This document shows positions 11,878-22,650 of a stretch of DNA of 64,000 bases, piece after piece (position 1 is the first letter of the stretch; every line of letters starts with the position of its first letter). Below the pieces are notes generated by a model. It ran no database searches. It was given only the letters and a program-made list of their open reading frames with translations, and was not told the origin of the DNA. The position numbers and the translations under genes were made by a program. The DNA is taken from NCBI GenBank assembly GCA_003024785.1, contig PUQB01000492.1:1-64000 (forward strand). The letters are read 5' to 3'. Source of the DNA: Selaginella tamariscina (Eukaryota; Streptophyta; Lycopodiopsida; Selaginellales; Selaginellaceae).

Positions 11878-12013
11878 AAGTGACAATGCCTTAACTCTGT
11901 CAACGAGGATATGTGTGAGACATGTCTCCTTGATAAGGTTAGGGCAAGTGACAATGCCTTAACTCTGTCACGAGGATATGTGTGAGACATGTCTCCTTGA
12001 TAAGGTTAGGGCA
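11878..12013. repeat. Tandem duplication, two 68-bp units
   Basis: The word AAGTGACAATGCCTTAACTC starts at 11878 and again at 11946, and the two copies are nearly identical across their length. The surrounding 11826-12240 is gene-free repeat. It ends in AAAAACTTTGACA at 12240, which resembles an LTR terminus. Confidence 0.8.
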
Positions 12014-12238
12014 TGAGCCTATATAAGTCTACTTGGATAAGATCCTAGAGTCTACTTGAGTTATCCTTTAGGGTTTGAGGGATGGACTTAGGGTAGGACC
12101 CTAAGTCACCTACCTAATTAGGCATTTGAGTTAGGCTCTTGGGATCATCTTGGAAGACTTAGTGTTGCTCACACAGGGTTTTTGATGCTATATGGCCATT
12201 TGACAGTCACGTGTTAGCTCTTTAAGTAAAAACTTTGA

Positions 12239-12450
12239 CAAGTAATATGTCTGGTGTTTTTTAACTTTTGGTGTATATAATATTTTTTTTTAAAGTATTA
12301 ACAAACATGGTTGTTTATTTGGGCATAGGACAAGTAATCATTATGGTTTTGAAATGAAAGTGGGTAATATGTCTCATGTTTTCTAGTTGATAGTGTATAT
12401 AATTTTTATTTAAAGTATTAATGAACATAGTTTATTTATTTGGGCATAGG
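12239..12450. repeat. Diverged direct duplication, about 90-bp units
   Basis: Two segments (about 12243-12330 and 12364-12450) share TAATATGTCT, GTGTATATAAT, AAAGTATTAA and GTTTATTTGGGCATAGG in order. The stretch has no gene. From 12451 to 12786 there is only a short GC-richer piece with no recognisable product. Confidence 0.7.
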
Positions 12451-12789
12451 GTAATTACACTATTTTGGTTTTGAGGCATGTGCCTAAAAGTAAATTTTGG
12501 TGTACAGTATGCAGCTGCAAATCGGATTAATCCCGTCGATGGCCATTGTTGACAAAAGGCCTCAGCAAGATAAATCTTGCCAAAGTTAATGGTCGCCAGG
12601 ACACTATTGCCAGCATCCAGTCCTGGGGGCCCGCTGGTGAGCCGGACTTTACCTGGGAGCACTGGAAGGTGCTATGATGGCCTCTACTCAGACGCCACGA
12701 GGGCCCGTGTATAGGTGAGTAGGAGTTCCCTTATGCACAGTGTTGTTGTGTCCTTGTTGTATATCTTGGACCATGAGCAAGAGTAATCA

Positions 12790-13410
12790 AAAGATGTGAT
12801 GGATCAACATCTAAAGGAAGGAGTAAGATATGTTGCCGTGAAGACACAACAACGAATAAGGAGGGGGCAATGTTAAAGGTAAAATATTAGGAGCATAGGA
12901 CATCCTACTGTGGAGAGAATAAGGAAGGTCTGTAGTAAGCATGGAAGGAAAGGTTGTGAAGGAGAAAATCCTTACTAAGAGGAAAAAGTGAGTAAGGAAA
13001 AGGAAAAGGAAGTCTCGGAAGGAAAAAGATGACATGGCAAGAGGAAGGGTAGTTAAGGGGTAGTTAGGGCAAGGGAGAAGGGGTCTCCACAAGAAGTTTT
13101 AGTAGGAGAAAGAGAGTCTCCACTCTTTGTCTCTTGTATTGATGTTAAAAATGAAGGAGCATATTATAAGATCTTGTTGTGTGTGTGTGTTATGTATATT
13201 CTCAATGAATGGATCTAACAAGGCAATAGCCAAAATTCGTTCTTGCCCTTGACTTCGGAGACCAGTCATTATGGCACTGAGAAAAGGTGATTTAATATAT
13301 GTATATGTGGAAAGTTGATGTAAAGAAAGTGTGTAGCCTTTCTTAACGGTGTAGAGAAAGAAAACGGTTAAATAAGAAAATGTGAAGTTTTCATGTTTTC
13401 CTGTTTAACA
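12790..13410 (+). mobile_element. Element C: truncated gag-only family copy with 3' LTR
   Basis: Bases 12790-12870 match the extreme 3' interior of elements A and B (ATCAACATC..AAGGAAGGA, TTGCCGTGA, AAGGAGGGGGCA). An LTR of about 540 bp follows at 12871-13410, beginning TGTTAAAGG and ending TTTAACA. No 5' part is present in front of it. The LTR holds only one copy of the 60-bp unit. It is a fossil, more diverged than A and B. Confidence 0.8.
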
Positions 13411-13739
13411 GTAAACCATCAACTTGGGTTAGCCAAGTAGGACCATTGAGATAGAGTATTTGTTTTATCATGTTGTGAACTTAGTTGATATTTAATGACA
13501 AAGTTGAATCATACTAAGAATTGGCTTAACAAAACCATCGACGACTTAAAATTCATGCCGATTAGAATATATGAGATTCTTGTGGTTATTGTAAACTATT
13601 ACCTAATGTGGAATTCTCTAAAAAGTGCCTTCATTCTTAAAAACAAATCCACAATAACTAAAAGCTTCTTATCATGTAACTCATAATTGATCTCCAGTGA
13701 GAAAAACTTGTGGGAGTGCAATATTACCAAGTAGAGTTA
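13411..13739. other. No feature seen
   Basis: AT-rich sequence without a supported gene. A short open frame (13495-13686) has no recognisable motif and no paralogue in the window. Confidence 0.4.
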
Positions 13740-14730
13740 ATAATCTTCACCAACCTGTGACATGATGATATTCAATGCAAAGTCCGAAGCATCAACCTTG
13801 ATGATAAAAAGTGTTAAAATATGGATAAGCCAAATTAGAATAGAGGTGAAGACCTCATTGAAGACAAATTCCACCTCTAGTGTCTCACACAAATGACTTG
13901 TTCTTCTGTGTGAGTTTGGTGAGTGGTAGCACAATTTTGAATTAATCCTTGATAAACTTCCAGTAAAAAGTTGGCAAAGTCGAGGAAACACTGAAATCCC
14001 ATACGGATCATAGGACTTACTAATCCAACATAATTCTCACCTTGGCATAATCCATTAAAACTCCTTTTAGCGAAATGATGTACCTCAAGAACTCCACATA
14101 ATTTTGGTTCAAAATTGCACTTCTTAAGCTTAACATAAAGGTCATGGTCCCATAATTTTGTAATACCTACCGAACATGTTCCTCATGCTCCTCCAATTGT
14201 TTGGAATACATGAAGATATCATCAAAGTACAATATCACAAACACATCCAGAACTCACGGAAGATGTCATTAACCATGTGTTGAAAACAACCAATGCATTA
14301 ATGAGACTAAACGGCATCACCATGTACTCAAAGTGTTCGTACCGTGTGCAAAATATAGTCTTCCATCGTCCCCTAGGCAAATCTTAATGTGCACCTCGAA
14401 GGACAATTTGGTAAAGTACTTGGCCTTAGCAAGTCTCTCTAGTAAGCTTGATATTAGTGGTAGGCAATACCAATTTTGTACTATTACTTTGTTTAGGCCA
14501 TAATAATCCACTACTAATGCAATGTGCCATCTTTCTCTTTGGCAAAGAAGATGGTGCACAAACTAAAGACTTTAAGTGTTGGATGAACCTGGTGAAAAGG
14601 TTTTTCTTGATGTATACCCTCAAAACCTCAAGCTCCACTGGAGAGAGCTCGTAAATCAATCCCTAGGGGGGTTGAGCACCTTCCACCAAGTCAATGGGGT
14701 AGTATATAGTCAATGTTTAGGAGCTTATTG
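13740..14730 (-). mobile_element. Ty3/gypsy fossil: reverse transcriptase and start of RNase H
   Basis: Minus-strand translations show, in pol order, LVEGAQPP and IYELSPVELEVL (about 14700-14630), VVDYYGLNKV and LPLISSLLERLAKAKYFTKL (about 14510-14400), YFDDI with SKQLEEHEEHVR (about 14230-14170, the catalytic strand and its follow-up), and KVDASDFALNIIMSQVG (about 13800-13750, RNase H). The SPVELEVLR start and EEHEEHVR are typical of chromovirus-like gypsy elements of the kind common in fungi and also found in non-seed plants. No LTRs are visible. It is heavily broken, with many breaks. Confidence 0.75.
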
Positions 14731-15684
14731 GCTTTGACCTTGTCAAAGACATCAACAAACTCATTATACTTAGTTAGTAGTTGGATTAGATACTTAATAG
14801 CTACAATAAAAATTGATGAAGATCCCACTTACTCTCTTGGATGAATTCATCTAGCGAGATTGTGCAAACTTGCAAAGGCTCTGAAGGCTCCAAAGATGGG
14901 TCTAGAGAGTTGGAACACTTAACCTTTCTTGGTGAGTTGGGACCATGGTCAACCAACCGGAGAACGGCCAACTTACAACAATAGTAAGAACAGGCCGCAA
15001 AAGAGCTGCAGCATGCTCGAGAGTGAATCGAAGAGCTCAAGGCCAGCTTTACACAAGCCAAGAACGAGGAGGTAATGTGACCAAGCTCCAGGGATCCACT
15101 GCACTTCAAGGACACGACGATATCTACATTAAGAGGTTAAGCTGGCAATGGTGGAGAAGGAAGTCACATTATACTGGAAGCACTTCGGAGTGGGTTGTGG
15201 ACAATAAGGCTGTGGCCCAAAAGGACGTGCCAGTATGTAAGTTTGGGCATTTGGTTGGCGGTGGTATGGCCACCACCAAAGCGGATCGATGTACAAACGA
15301 CCAACGGTCCACAAACAGAGGCCCAAGACCCTAACCCTAGTTCTGGCGATCTCGGATCTGCAGCATGGATAGACCAAGACCCTAACCCTAGGTGGGCGAC
15401 CGGCCTCTGGCGATCTCGGATCTGCAGCATGGATAGATAGTTGATGGCTATCATGCGACATTGACAATGGGCTAGATCTAATTGTCCAGACCAACCACAT
15501 AAGGCATGGAGGATAGCACGCAGGAGAGTGTTAAAACAGTGCGCCATCATGATGAAGGCACTCATGATGCATTGAAATACCCGAGAAACATTTGTGACAC
15601 CTTTAGCTATCAAGGTATATGCTTGTATGTGTATATATACGTGGGCATGTGTTTACACGTACATATGTATACATACAACAAGCA
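14731..15684. other. Unassigned sequence, probably degraded upstream part of the gypsy fossil
   Basis: No domain was recognised. Short overlapping open frames occur on both strands at 14945-15613 without family motifs. A local duplication of ACCCTAACCCTAG and GATCTCGGATCTGCAGCATGGATAG occurs at about 15330-15440, the two copies roughly 70 bp apart. Confidence 0.35.
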
Positions 15685-16745
15685 AACACAGACATTGAAT
15701 CTATAGAAACTGCCAGAGCTCAACTCTATGAGCTCATAAAGACGAGAGCAAATCCACAGTTCCTACTAGCCTGTTTTTACAAATATGCTTGCAGAAGCTG
15801 GACAAATGGAGGATAAAATACTCACTATAAATATTATAACGACTTTGTGTTACCTTACTCAGGTATTCGAGGGATGTACTCAAGACATGTAGGCAGGCCG
15901 CAACAGAACTAGAAACTCGTCTTCTTCAAAGTCTGGAGGTAAACATTATAGACTATCTTTTCTATTCAAGCAATAATAACAACCCACATATGTACTTCCT
16001 AGTTATGTAGCTGGAGTACTTAATTAATTTAATTAACCTGCAGAAGAGTACATATGGCAAGTTTGCGGGACGAATTCTGTCTAGCACTTTCAGTTATGTG
16101 ATAGTTCCTTACCTTCTCCAAGGATCAGAAGATTCAGCTCCTCTACGTCAATGCCATCTCCCGAGAAACACCAAACCTAATAACAAACAGCTTTCCTGCT
16201 CGCAGTGCTTCGGAGCCCGACTTAAGTAAACATCATGAGGTACCGCAGGTGTGTGTGTGGGGGGTGGTGCGTGGGTGCAATGTGAAATACATAGCACAAT
16301 ATCAACGTGTTGAATTTCATGCCAATTCGTCATCATGCAATCTTTATAAACTAAAGCACATTAAGAGCTAAGTGTTGATGTTTCTCCTTTTGTAGAACCA
16401 CCAAATCCACCTAATCCTGGCTTTTTACGTCGTGTTGGATCCAATGTAGCAAGTTTGGTTACGAGAATCAAACAGGTACTTTCTAATACATAACGGGGCA
16501 TTTTGTGTTTATAATAGTGAGTTACGTCAATATTCGTTTAATATTACGAACACATGAAAAATAAACGAACTAACTATTACTGTGTTAAGCAGGAGAATTC
16601 AGAAGGAAGCGACATTCACTTTGATGGAGCCATATGTTGAGAGCGGTGAAGTGAACCAGGGACATTATAATCAGCCAATCCAACAAGCCAAAACAAAGCC
16701 TCCAATACAAAAGCTCCACAGGGCTGTACGTTCACTGCTCGAGGT

Positions 16746-16789
<44 letters not shown>

Positions 16790-17058
16790 GTGCTCTCTTC
16801 TCTCTCTCTCTCTCCCTCCCTCCCTCCCTCGCTCTCTCGCTCTCTGTCTCTCTCTCTCTCTCTCACATACAACACACACACAAACTTTTATGTGAATACT
16901 GTTTGAACAGGTATATAAGTTCTTTCAACAAGGACTCGCAGCTTTTGAGAACTCTGATGTCACCACAGCTGCCTCCCATTTTTGAAAATTGGCGGGCGGA
17001 AACCCCAAGTACAAATGATCGAAGTCTAAAAGGCCTTAAGTTTAATGCACGACGAAGG
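15685..17058 (+). pseudogene. Unrecognised multi-exon gene or gene remnant
   Basis: Several open segments are bounded by splice-like sites. They are about 15687-15812 (IETARAQLYELIKTRANPQF), about 15864-15940 (RDVLKTCRQAATELETRLLQ), about 16043-16228 (STYGKFAGRILSSTFSYVIV), about 16396-16480 (PPNPGFLRRVGSNVASLVTR, then GTACTTTC donor), about 16594-16743 (MEPYVESGEVNQ through HRAVRSLLE, then GTAAACTC donor) and about 16913-17058 (LLRTLMSPQLPPIFENWR). The spacing and GT/AG edges suggest one spliced transcript read left to right. I do not recognise the family. A (CT)n microsatellite fills the intron after 16743. It precedes the GH127 remnant in the same orientation but need not be part of it. 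Whether it is intact is unknown. Confidence 0.4.
16747..16864. repeat. (CT)n microsatellite
   Basis: Near-continuous CT/CTCC dinucleotide tract. It makes spurious Ser-Leu and Arg-Glu open frames on both strands. Confidence 0.95.
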
Positions 17059-17354
17059 TTAGTGCCTTGTTAATACGAATACGTAAATTTTGATAAAGCA
17101 AATGTTTTGTTAATTGAATAATAAAGTATGTGGGAGTCTCCTCTTGTGCAGATATGCATGCGTATGTATGTTGTGGCTGCTTAGTTTATTGTAATGTTTT
17201 GTACCATTAGATACACACACAGTTCAGGTATCTATTGGATACGTACCAGTTTCCCTCGTAACTTAGGGAGTATTCTTTCGTGGTGAACCACTACGTGTGT
17301 GTTGTAAACCTACTTCTGCAGCTGGTTTAATTGTTAATGGATATACATAAATAA

Positions 17355-17376
17355 CACACACACACACACACACACT
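17355..17376. repeat. (CA)n microsatellite
   Basis: About ten CA units. Confidence 0.9.
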
Positions 17377-17540
17377 TTGAGTGTATCTTCTAGTGTTTTC
17401 ACAAAATATAAGCATAATGCACAGAAGCCTGCCAAGAAATTGTGTTTATGTAGATTCTAGAGACAGTTACTTAGATACCAAACGAAATAAACATGCTTTT
17501 CTTATCCAATACTTTTAAATATCTCGTTATTGATATCAAA

Positions 17541-17862
17541 AAGGGAAAATTATTAAAAATGACCCTCTAGTTTTATATAATTTCCAAATTGTCCTTGTAG
17601 TTTAAAAAATTATTCAAATTGACCTTGAGTCAAATTTATCATTAATTAGCTTAATAGCACACGCTCACACACCACACACATATGCATTTTAACTCTAAAC
17701 AATATATTTGTCACTTGTGTTGTATATTTAGCTTTAAACAATATGTTGCATGTGTGTGTCATTAAGCTGATTAATAATAAATTCGACTCAAGGTCGATTT
17801 GAATATTTTTAAAATTAGGAGGACAATTTGAAAATTATATAAAACTTGAGTAATTTCCCTTA
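17541..17862. mobile_element. Foldback MITE
   Basis: The left arm (about 17541-17655) and the reverse complement of the right arm (about 17758-17862) match for roughly 100 bp with scattered differences. For example TATATAATTTCCAAATTGTCC on the left pairs with GGACAATTTGAAAATTATATA on the right. The loop is about 100 bp and non-coding. Long arms, small size and lack of coding capacity fit a plant MITE. It sits about 35 bp upstream of the first recognisable GH127 exon. Confidence 0.8.
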
Positions 17863-17896
17863 TGTATTTACATTGGATGGTTCAGTATTTTGCAAG

Positions 17897-19228
17897 GAGA
17901 ATCGAGAATCATTTCAAAGTATAACATTGAGGCTTTACCAAGCTCAAAATGAGGAAACTGGTGGGATGAATGACGTACTTTACAAGCTGTATAAGTTCAC
18001 AGTAAGTAGTATATACAAGTCCTATTAACACAAATCTGACAATAATTAGGGAAACCTAAAACAATTAAGAATTGTTTGACAAACCATTCTTTCTTGTTCC
18101 TCTTGCAATACAAGTAAGTTTCTATGGATCTCAAAGGAGATAGAAAGCAAAAATACAAGGTATATAACAATGTTAGGATCTAGCCACTTTCTTCTTGGAC
18201 ATTGTGAACATACATACGTGACTGGTGGAACTAGTCACCTTGAGTTTTGGATTGATCCACATCGTATGGGAACAACTACAAGCAATGATGTTGAAGAGTC
18301 ATGGTCGAGTTACAATATGTTAAAGATCACTAGGAATATCTTTCGTTGGACAAGAATCCAAGCTATGCTGATCACAAGGAGCAAGGGTGCAATGACAATC
18401 CAAAGAGTGTGATGATATATATGTTGGCTATGCTTCAAGTACTTTGGGTTGGTCACTTCGGTGTTGCTACGGAATAGGTTTACCTACGTGGGTGTGTGTG
18501 CACGTATGTATGTGTATTTATACTCGTATATATGCATTTTCTAAGCTTGGAGACTCGATATCCTTTGAAGATAATGGTCATCGAAACAATGATCCAGGTG
18601 CTCAACTTTCCATTCCCTCGTTATTGCTATTCAGTTTATTCCAAAGCACCTTAAGACGGGAGGTTAGCGGACTTATTTTCAAGCAATTCGTTCAGCAGAT
18701 GAGCGCTTCTGATCCAAGACTTATTGTTACCATTGATTTCTCAAAGGTATGTCACATTAACTAGATTAAAATTTACCACAGATGTAATCTTAGCGCTGCA
18801 AGCCCATACAGTGGACAAGTAGTACACGTGAGAGTTCCATCTTGGACTACAAGTCAGTCACAAGCAGGTGAACCTCAAGATATCAACCCTGGAGAGTTCT
18901 TTAGCCTTGGAAAAAGGAGACAGTGCAATTCATCTTTCCAGTTACTGTTACTTTGGAGCACATTCAAAGGTACGTGGGAGCATGTGCTTGTGTGTGCATC
19001 GGCATGTGTGTGTGTGTGTGTGTGTGTGTAAGTGAATGTGTACTCAGAGGATAACAAGCAGTTATGTTGCTAGTGGTGAACAAGTAGCTCCTAGGAATGC
19101 ATCTTTATTTTTAGATCGAGTGTGAGGGTACTGATTGCGATTTCCAAGTTGTGGGTGCTGCAGTCTCCTTTGAGTTAATGGATGAGCCTGAAAGATTAGT
19201 GGCACATAATGGGATTAACAGGATTTAA
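17897..19228 (+). pseudogene. GH127 (DUF1680) beta-L-arabinofuranosidase-like gene, decayed
   Basis: The segments match plant DUF1680 proteins in order. Exon 17897-18001 has EETGGMNDVLYKLY (GGMNDVLY is a family hallmark). Exon 18177-18477 has TYVTGGTSHLEFW, then SSYNMLKITRNIFRWT, then a CCYGIG cysteine pair (family CCYGTG). Exon about 18538-18747 has FSKLGDSISFEDNG and SDPRLIVTIDFSK. Exon about 18782-18969 has VHVRVPSWTTSQ. The last is about 19115-19228. GH127 enzymes use a zinc-bound cysteine and a glutamate to remove beta-L-arabinofuranose, in plants presumably from wall glycoproteins. The family is about 850 residues long; here the N-terminal half and several internal blocks are missing. 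The frame changes inside the second exon near 18370, where the reading passes to VMIYMLA. It is therefore almost certainly a pseudogene. Related fragments lie at 31845 and 37985. Confidence 0.8.
19002..19030. repeat. (TG)n microsatellite
   Basis: About thirteen TG units in a GH127 intron. A second (GT)n tract lies at 19301-19321. Confidence 0.9.
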
Positions 19229-19311
19229 TCATTATTGACAGGGGAGGATGGGGAGAATGTTATATCTAAACAAATGTGTTTTGCAAGTGGTTCCTGGTTC
19301 GTGTGTGTGTG

Positions 19312-19445
19312 TGTGTGTGTGTTACAAGGGAAGGGGTATTGAAGAGAGTGTTTGGAAAAGACATGCAGGAGTCGATGCTTTTTCATCATATACCAACCAC
19401 TGATACCAGTTCCTGCAAGGGCGCTTCCAAGGCCAGGAAAAGGTA
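19312..19445 (+). pseudogene. Recurrent exon-like fragment (KDMQES module), copy 1
   Basis: An open stretch (KRVFGKDMQESMLFHH, then a basic KARKR) ends near a GTATGTAATATG donor-like site. The same DNA recurs at 41258-41378 (about 80% alike by eye) and inverted at about 59050-59140, each time followed or preceded by the same ATGACTGCCAAACACA-type flank. Conservation of the block suggests it was once an exon of the duplicated unit. The product is not recognised. Confidence 0.5.
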
Positions 19446-19678
19446 TGTAATATGCATATTTCTATGTTACATATGTATACACATGCATGCATCTATATAT
19501 AATATACATGACTGCCAAACACATAAGAGTAAAATCCTTGTATGTATATTTTAGTTTGTGTGTGTGTGTGAGTGTTTGAGAGAGAAGATTATATTGGTAT
19601 AAAAAGCATAATTATAACATATACTAATATAGTTAAATATTTGGATAGCATTCAGCATGCGAAAGCTCAATATAGTAA

Positions 19679-21714
19679 GGGTCGTTTCGCACACACTTAA
19701 TTTAATTTAAGTGGGCTTAAATAAGGGAAAATGGATTCGTACTCACCTTTAAGTTGAGTAACCACTTACTTAACTTTTTTAAGGGTTTGACCACTAAGGG
19801 CATTGAATTCACACCTGCCCTTAACTTAAGAAGTCACTTACTTAAGGATTTTTTAAAGGTTTGACCACTAAGGGCAGTGCTTTCGCAATCTCCATTAACT
19901 TAACTTAATTTAAGGGAACAATGAAAATTTGCAAAGAAAAATTTAAGGGAGGTGAGGGATACCTTAGCCACCTTAACGACTCACGAGGCTTGTCACCTTT
20001 TTCGCCACCTTCTTTAAAATAAAATAAAAAATAAAATTTTACATGCATGCATTTTTTAATGTAAAATATATATTTATATTTTATATTTTTATTTTAACAT
20101 ATATAATTAAAATAAATAATAATAATGAATTTCTCATTATTCTTAGTATTTTTAATATATTCTCCTTCTGCCCTAATTTCTACCCTGATTTCTATAGGTT
20201 TCTACGCATCTCTGTAGGTTTCTGCACATCTCTGTAGATTTCTGCGCATCGGGAGAGGAAGAGAAGAATTCAAGAGAAATCAGGAGAGAATGGCAGAAGA
20301 ACAAAGCAGATTACGTAATTACGTAATCAGCTTTGTGTCTGAGTTTTTTGAATAAACTACAAGTGTGGCACAGTTGGGTTGTCTGTTCCTGAGATTCTGT
20401 GCATATCTCTTACATACGTATGACGTAGTAATGGTTTGTGTTCTTCATTGTTAAGTACAAGGTTTAGAGCTTGTTGATCTAAATATTATCTACTTAATTT
20501 AATATATATTATTTATGAGAAACATGTAGATTTAGAAATATATGTGTGTGTGTATTTTTCACAAGATTTTTTATATTTAAAAATTAACTTATATTATTAT
20601 AATTTATAGCATCTATGTTCCAGTCCAGAGGAACGAGTAATGTAATGATTCTACTAAATATAACATTAAGTATTCTAAGGTATATATTGAACTATATATG
20701 AATTCTGACTTGGATGTATATATGCATGTATGTAAATATTATGTTTATGGTTAGCTATTTGATTAATTTAAATTAAAAGATTGATTGATCTGCATTCTAA
20801 AAGAATATTATTTCCCTCAAATATTATTGTTATTCTTAATTATTTTAAAATTAAATATGAAGCATTGATTTGAAATAAATTTAACATCTTTTAATAATTT
20901 TATAACTATTCAGCTAACTCCAGGAATATTGCAAACACTCACCGTCATATATATATATATATATAATGCTTTATTTTTCAATGTATTATTAAGTAATAAT
21001 GTTTATATATTCTTTCATATACGTGAATATGTGTATATGTTTTAATTAGCGAATATATGGTTTATATTTTCTTTGCCCACATTATAACATTATTTTATTC
21101 ATTTGTTTAAAATAAAAAAAATATCTTACCGTAATTACCGTCATATGATTAATAATTTGTGATGTTACATATGTCGTTTATATAATGTGCATTTTTTTAA
21201 TGTAAAATATATATTTATATTTTATATTTTTATTTAACATATATAATTAAAATAAAAATAATAATATATGAATTTCTCATTTTATTGCAATTGAAAATTA
21301 TTTAAAAATTATTTATTATAACTTGACATAATAATGTTATATGAAATGTAGATATTTAAGTTCATTAAAAATAATTAAGTTAATAATCTTAACTTAAATG
21401 TAAATATAAAGTATATTATATTTAAGGGTAATATTCTAATTCATGGCCCTTAATATTTTTACTTAAGTATCTATGCGAATCCATTGCCCTTAACACAATC
21501 CCTTAATTTAAGTAAAAAGGTTAAGGGTTGATGAGTGCGAATCAATTGCCTTTAACAAATTCCCTTAATTTAAGTTAAGGGTAGTACGAATCCAAAACCA
21601 TTAACTTCTCTTTTTAAGGGAGAGTTGGTGCGAATCAAATGCACCCTTAACCTTTACTTAACTTATGCATGCTAAGTTAAGTTAAGTGTGGTGCGAAACG
21701 ACCCTAAAATGTAT
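19679..21714. mobile_element. Non-autonomous PIF/Harbinger element (internal-deletion derivative)
   Basis: Both ends carry GGGTCGTTTCGCAC terminal inverted repeats, with CTTAACTTAACTTA-rich subterminal sequence. It is flanked by the 3-bp duplication TAA (19676-19678 and 21715-21717), the usual Harbinger target. Its left 600 bp match the right end of the coding element at 21796-26826 in reverse complement, down to GAGAATGGCAGAAGAA near 20288, the first codons of that element's Myb-like gene. Its right 290 bp match the other end. The transposase and Myb genes are absent and replaced by AT-rich sequence, so it would depend on a coding relative. Confidence 0.9.
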
Positions 21715-21795
21715 AAGAAAGAATGTTCAAAAGAGTATATGAATGTTTTATAATTCACATGTATACAGTAAATTACTTTTAAATTATATACTATA

Positions 21796-21827
21796 GGGTC
21801 GTTTCGCACCACACTTAACTTAACTTA
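21796..21827 (+). repeat. Left terminal inverted repeat of Harbinger element
   Basis: GGGTCGTTTCGCACCACACT followed by TAACTTAACTTA; it matches the reverse complement of 26795-26826. Confidence 0.92.
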
Positions 21828-22650
21828 GCATGCATAAGTTAAGTAAAAGTTAAGGGTGCATTTGATTCGCACCAACTCTCCCTTAAGAAGAGAAGTAAGG
21901 TTTGGATCGTACCAACCCTTAACTTAAATTAAGGGAATTTGTTAAGGGCAATTGATTCGCACTCATCAACCTTAACCTTTTTACTTAATTAAGGGATTGT
22001 GTTAAGGGCAATGGATTCGCATAGATACTTAAGTAAAATATTAAGGGCCATGAATTCGAATATTGCCCTTAATATAATATACTTATATTTACATTTAAGT
22101 TAAGATTATTAACTTAATTATTTTTAATGAACTTAACATATCTACATTTCATATAACATTATTATGTCAAGTTATAAAATATTTTTTAAATAATTTTCAA
22201 TTTGCAATAAAAATCTATTTCAATTTGTAATAAATATTTTAACCACTTTAAAAATATATTTATAATATTTATTATTTAAATAATATGGCATCCTTAATTT
22301 TTATTAACATTTAAAGTAATTTTACTTATTATAAAAATAAAAATATGGTGAGATGAAATTATATACTTATATATAATATTGTATATGGGTACATTCTATA
22401 GATAATTAAATTTTATATATTTGGATATGTTTAAACAAGTAAAAACTTCATAAAAATATTATATATACATATGCATGTGCGTTAACATGTGTGTTGCATT
22501 TCATTTTTATTTATTTAACAAAAAATACTAAATAATTCTATTTCTAGTATACATCCTTTTTCATATTTCACGTTTATCTTTAACACATGATATTTATTAT
22601 GGTAAAACAAAAAATAATAATAAAGAAAACATAAATTAACAATTTCCAAA

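Noticed and set aside
12432-12720. Host exon in the GC-richer patch near 12.5-12.7 kb
   Set aside because: Stops occur in all frames within short distances and no family motif is visible.
16582-17073. 163-codon frame with a Ser-Leu run and its Arg-Glu counterpart on the other strand
   Set aside because: The middle is a (CT)n microsatellite in what looks like an intron. Only the flanking parts are kept as exon candidates.
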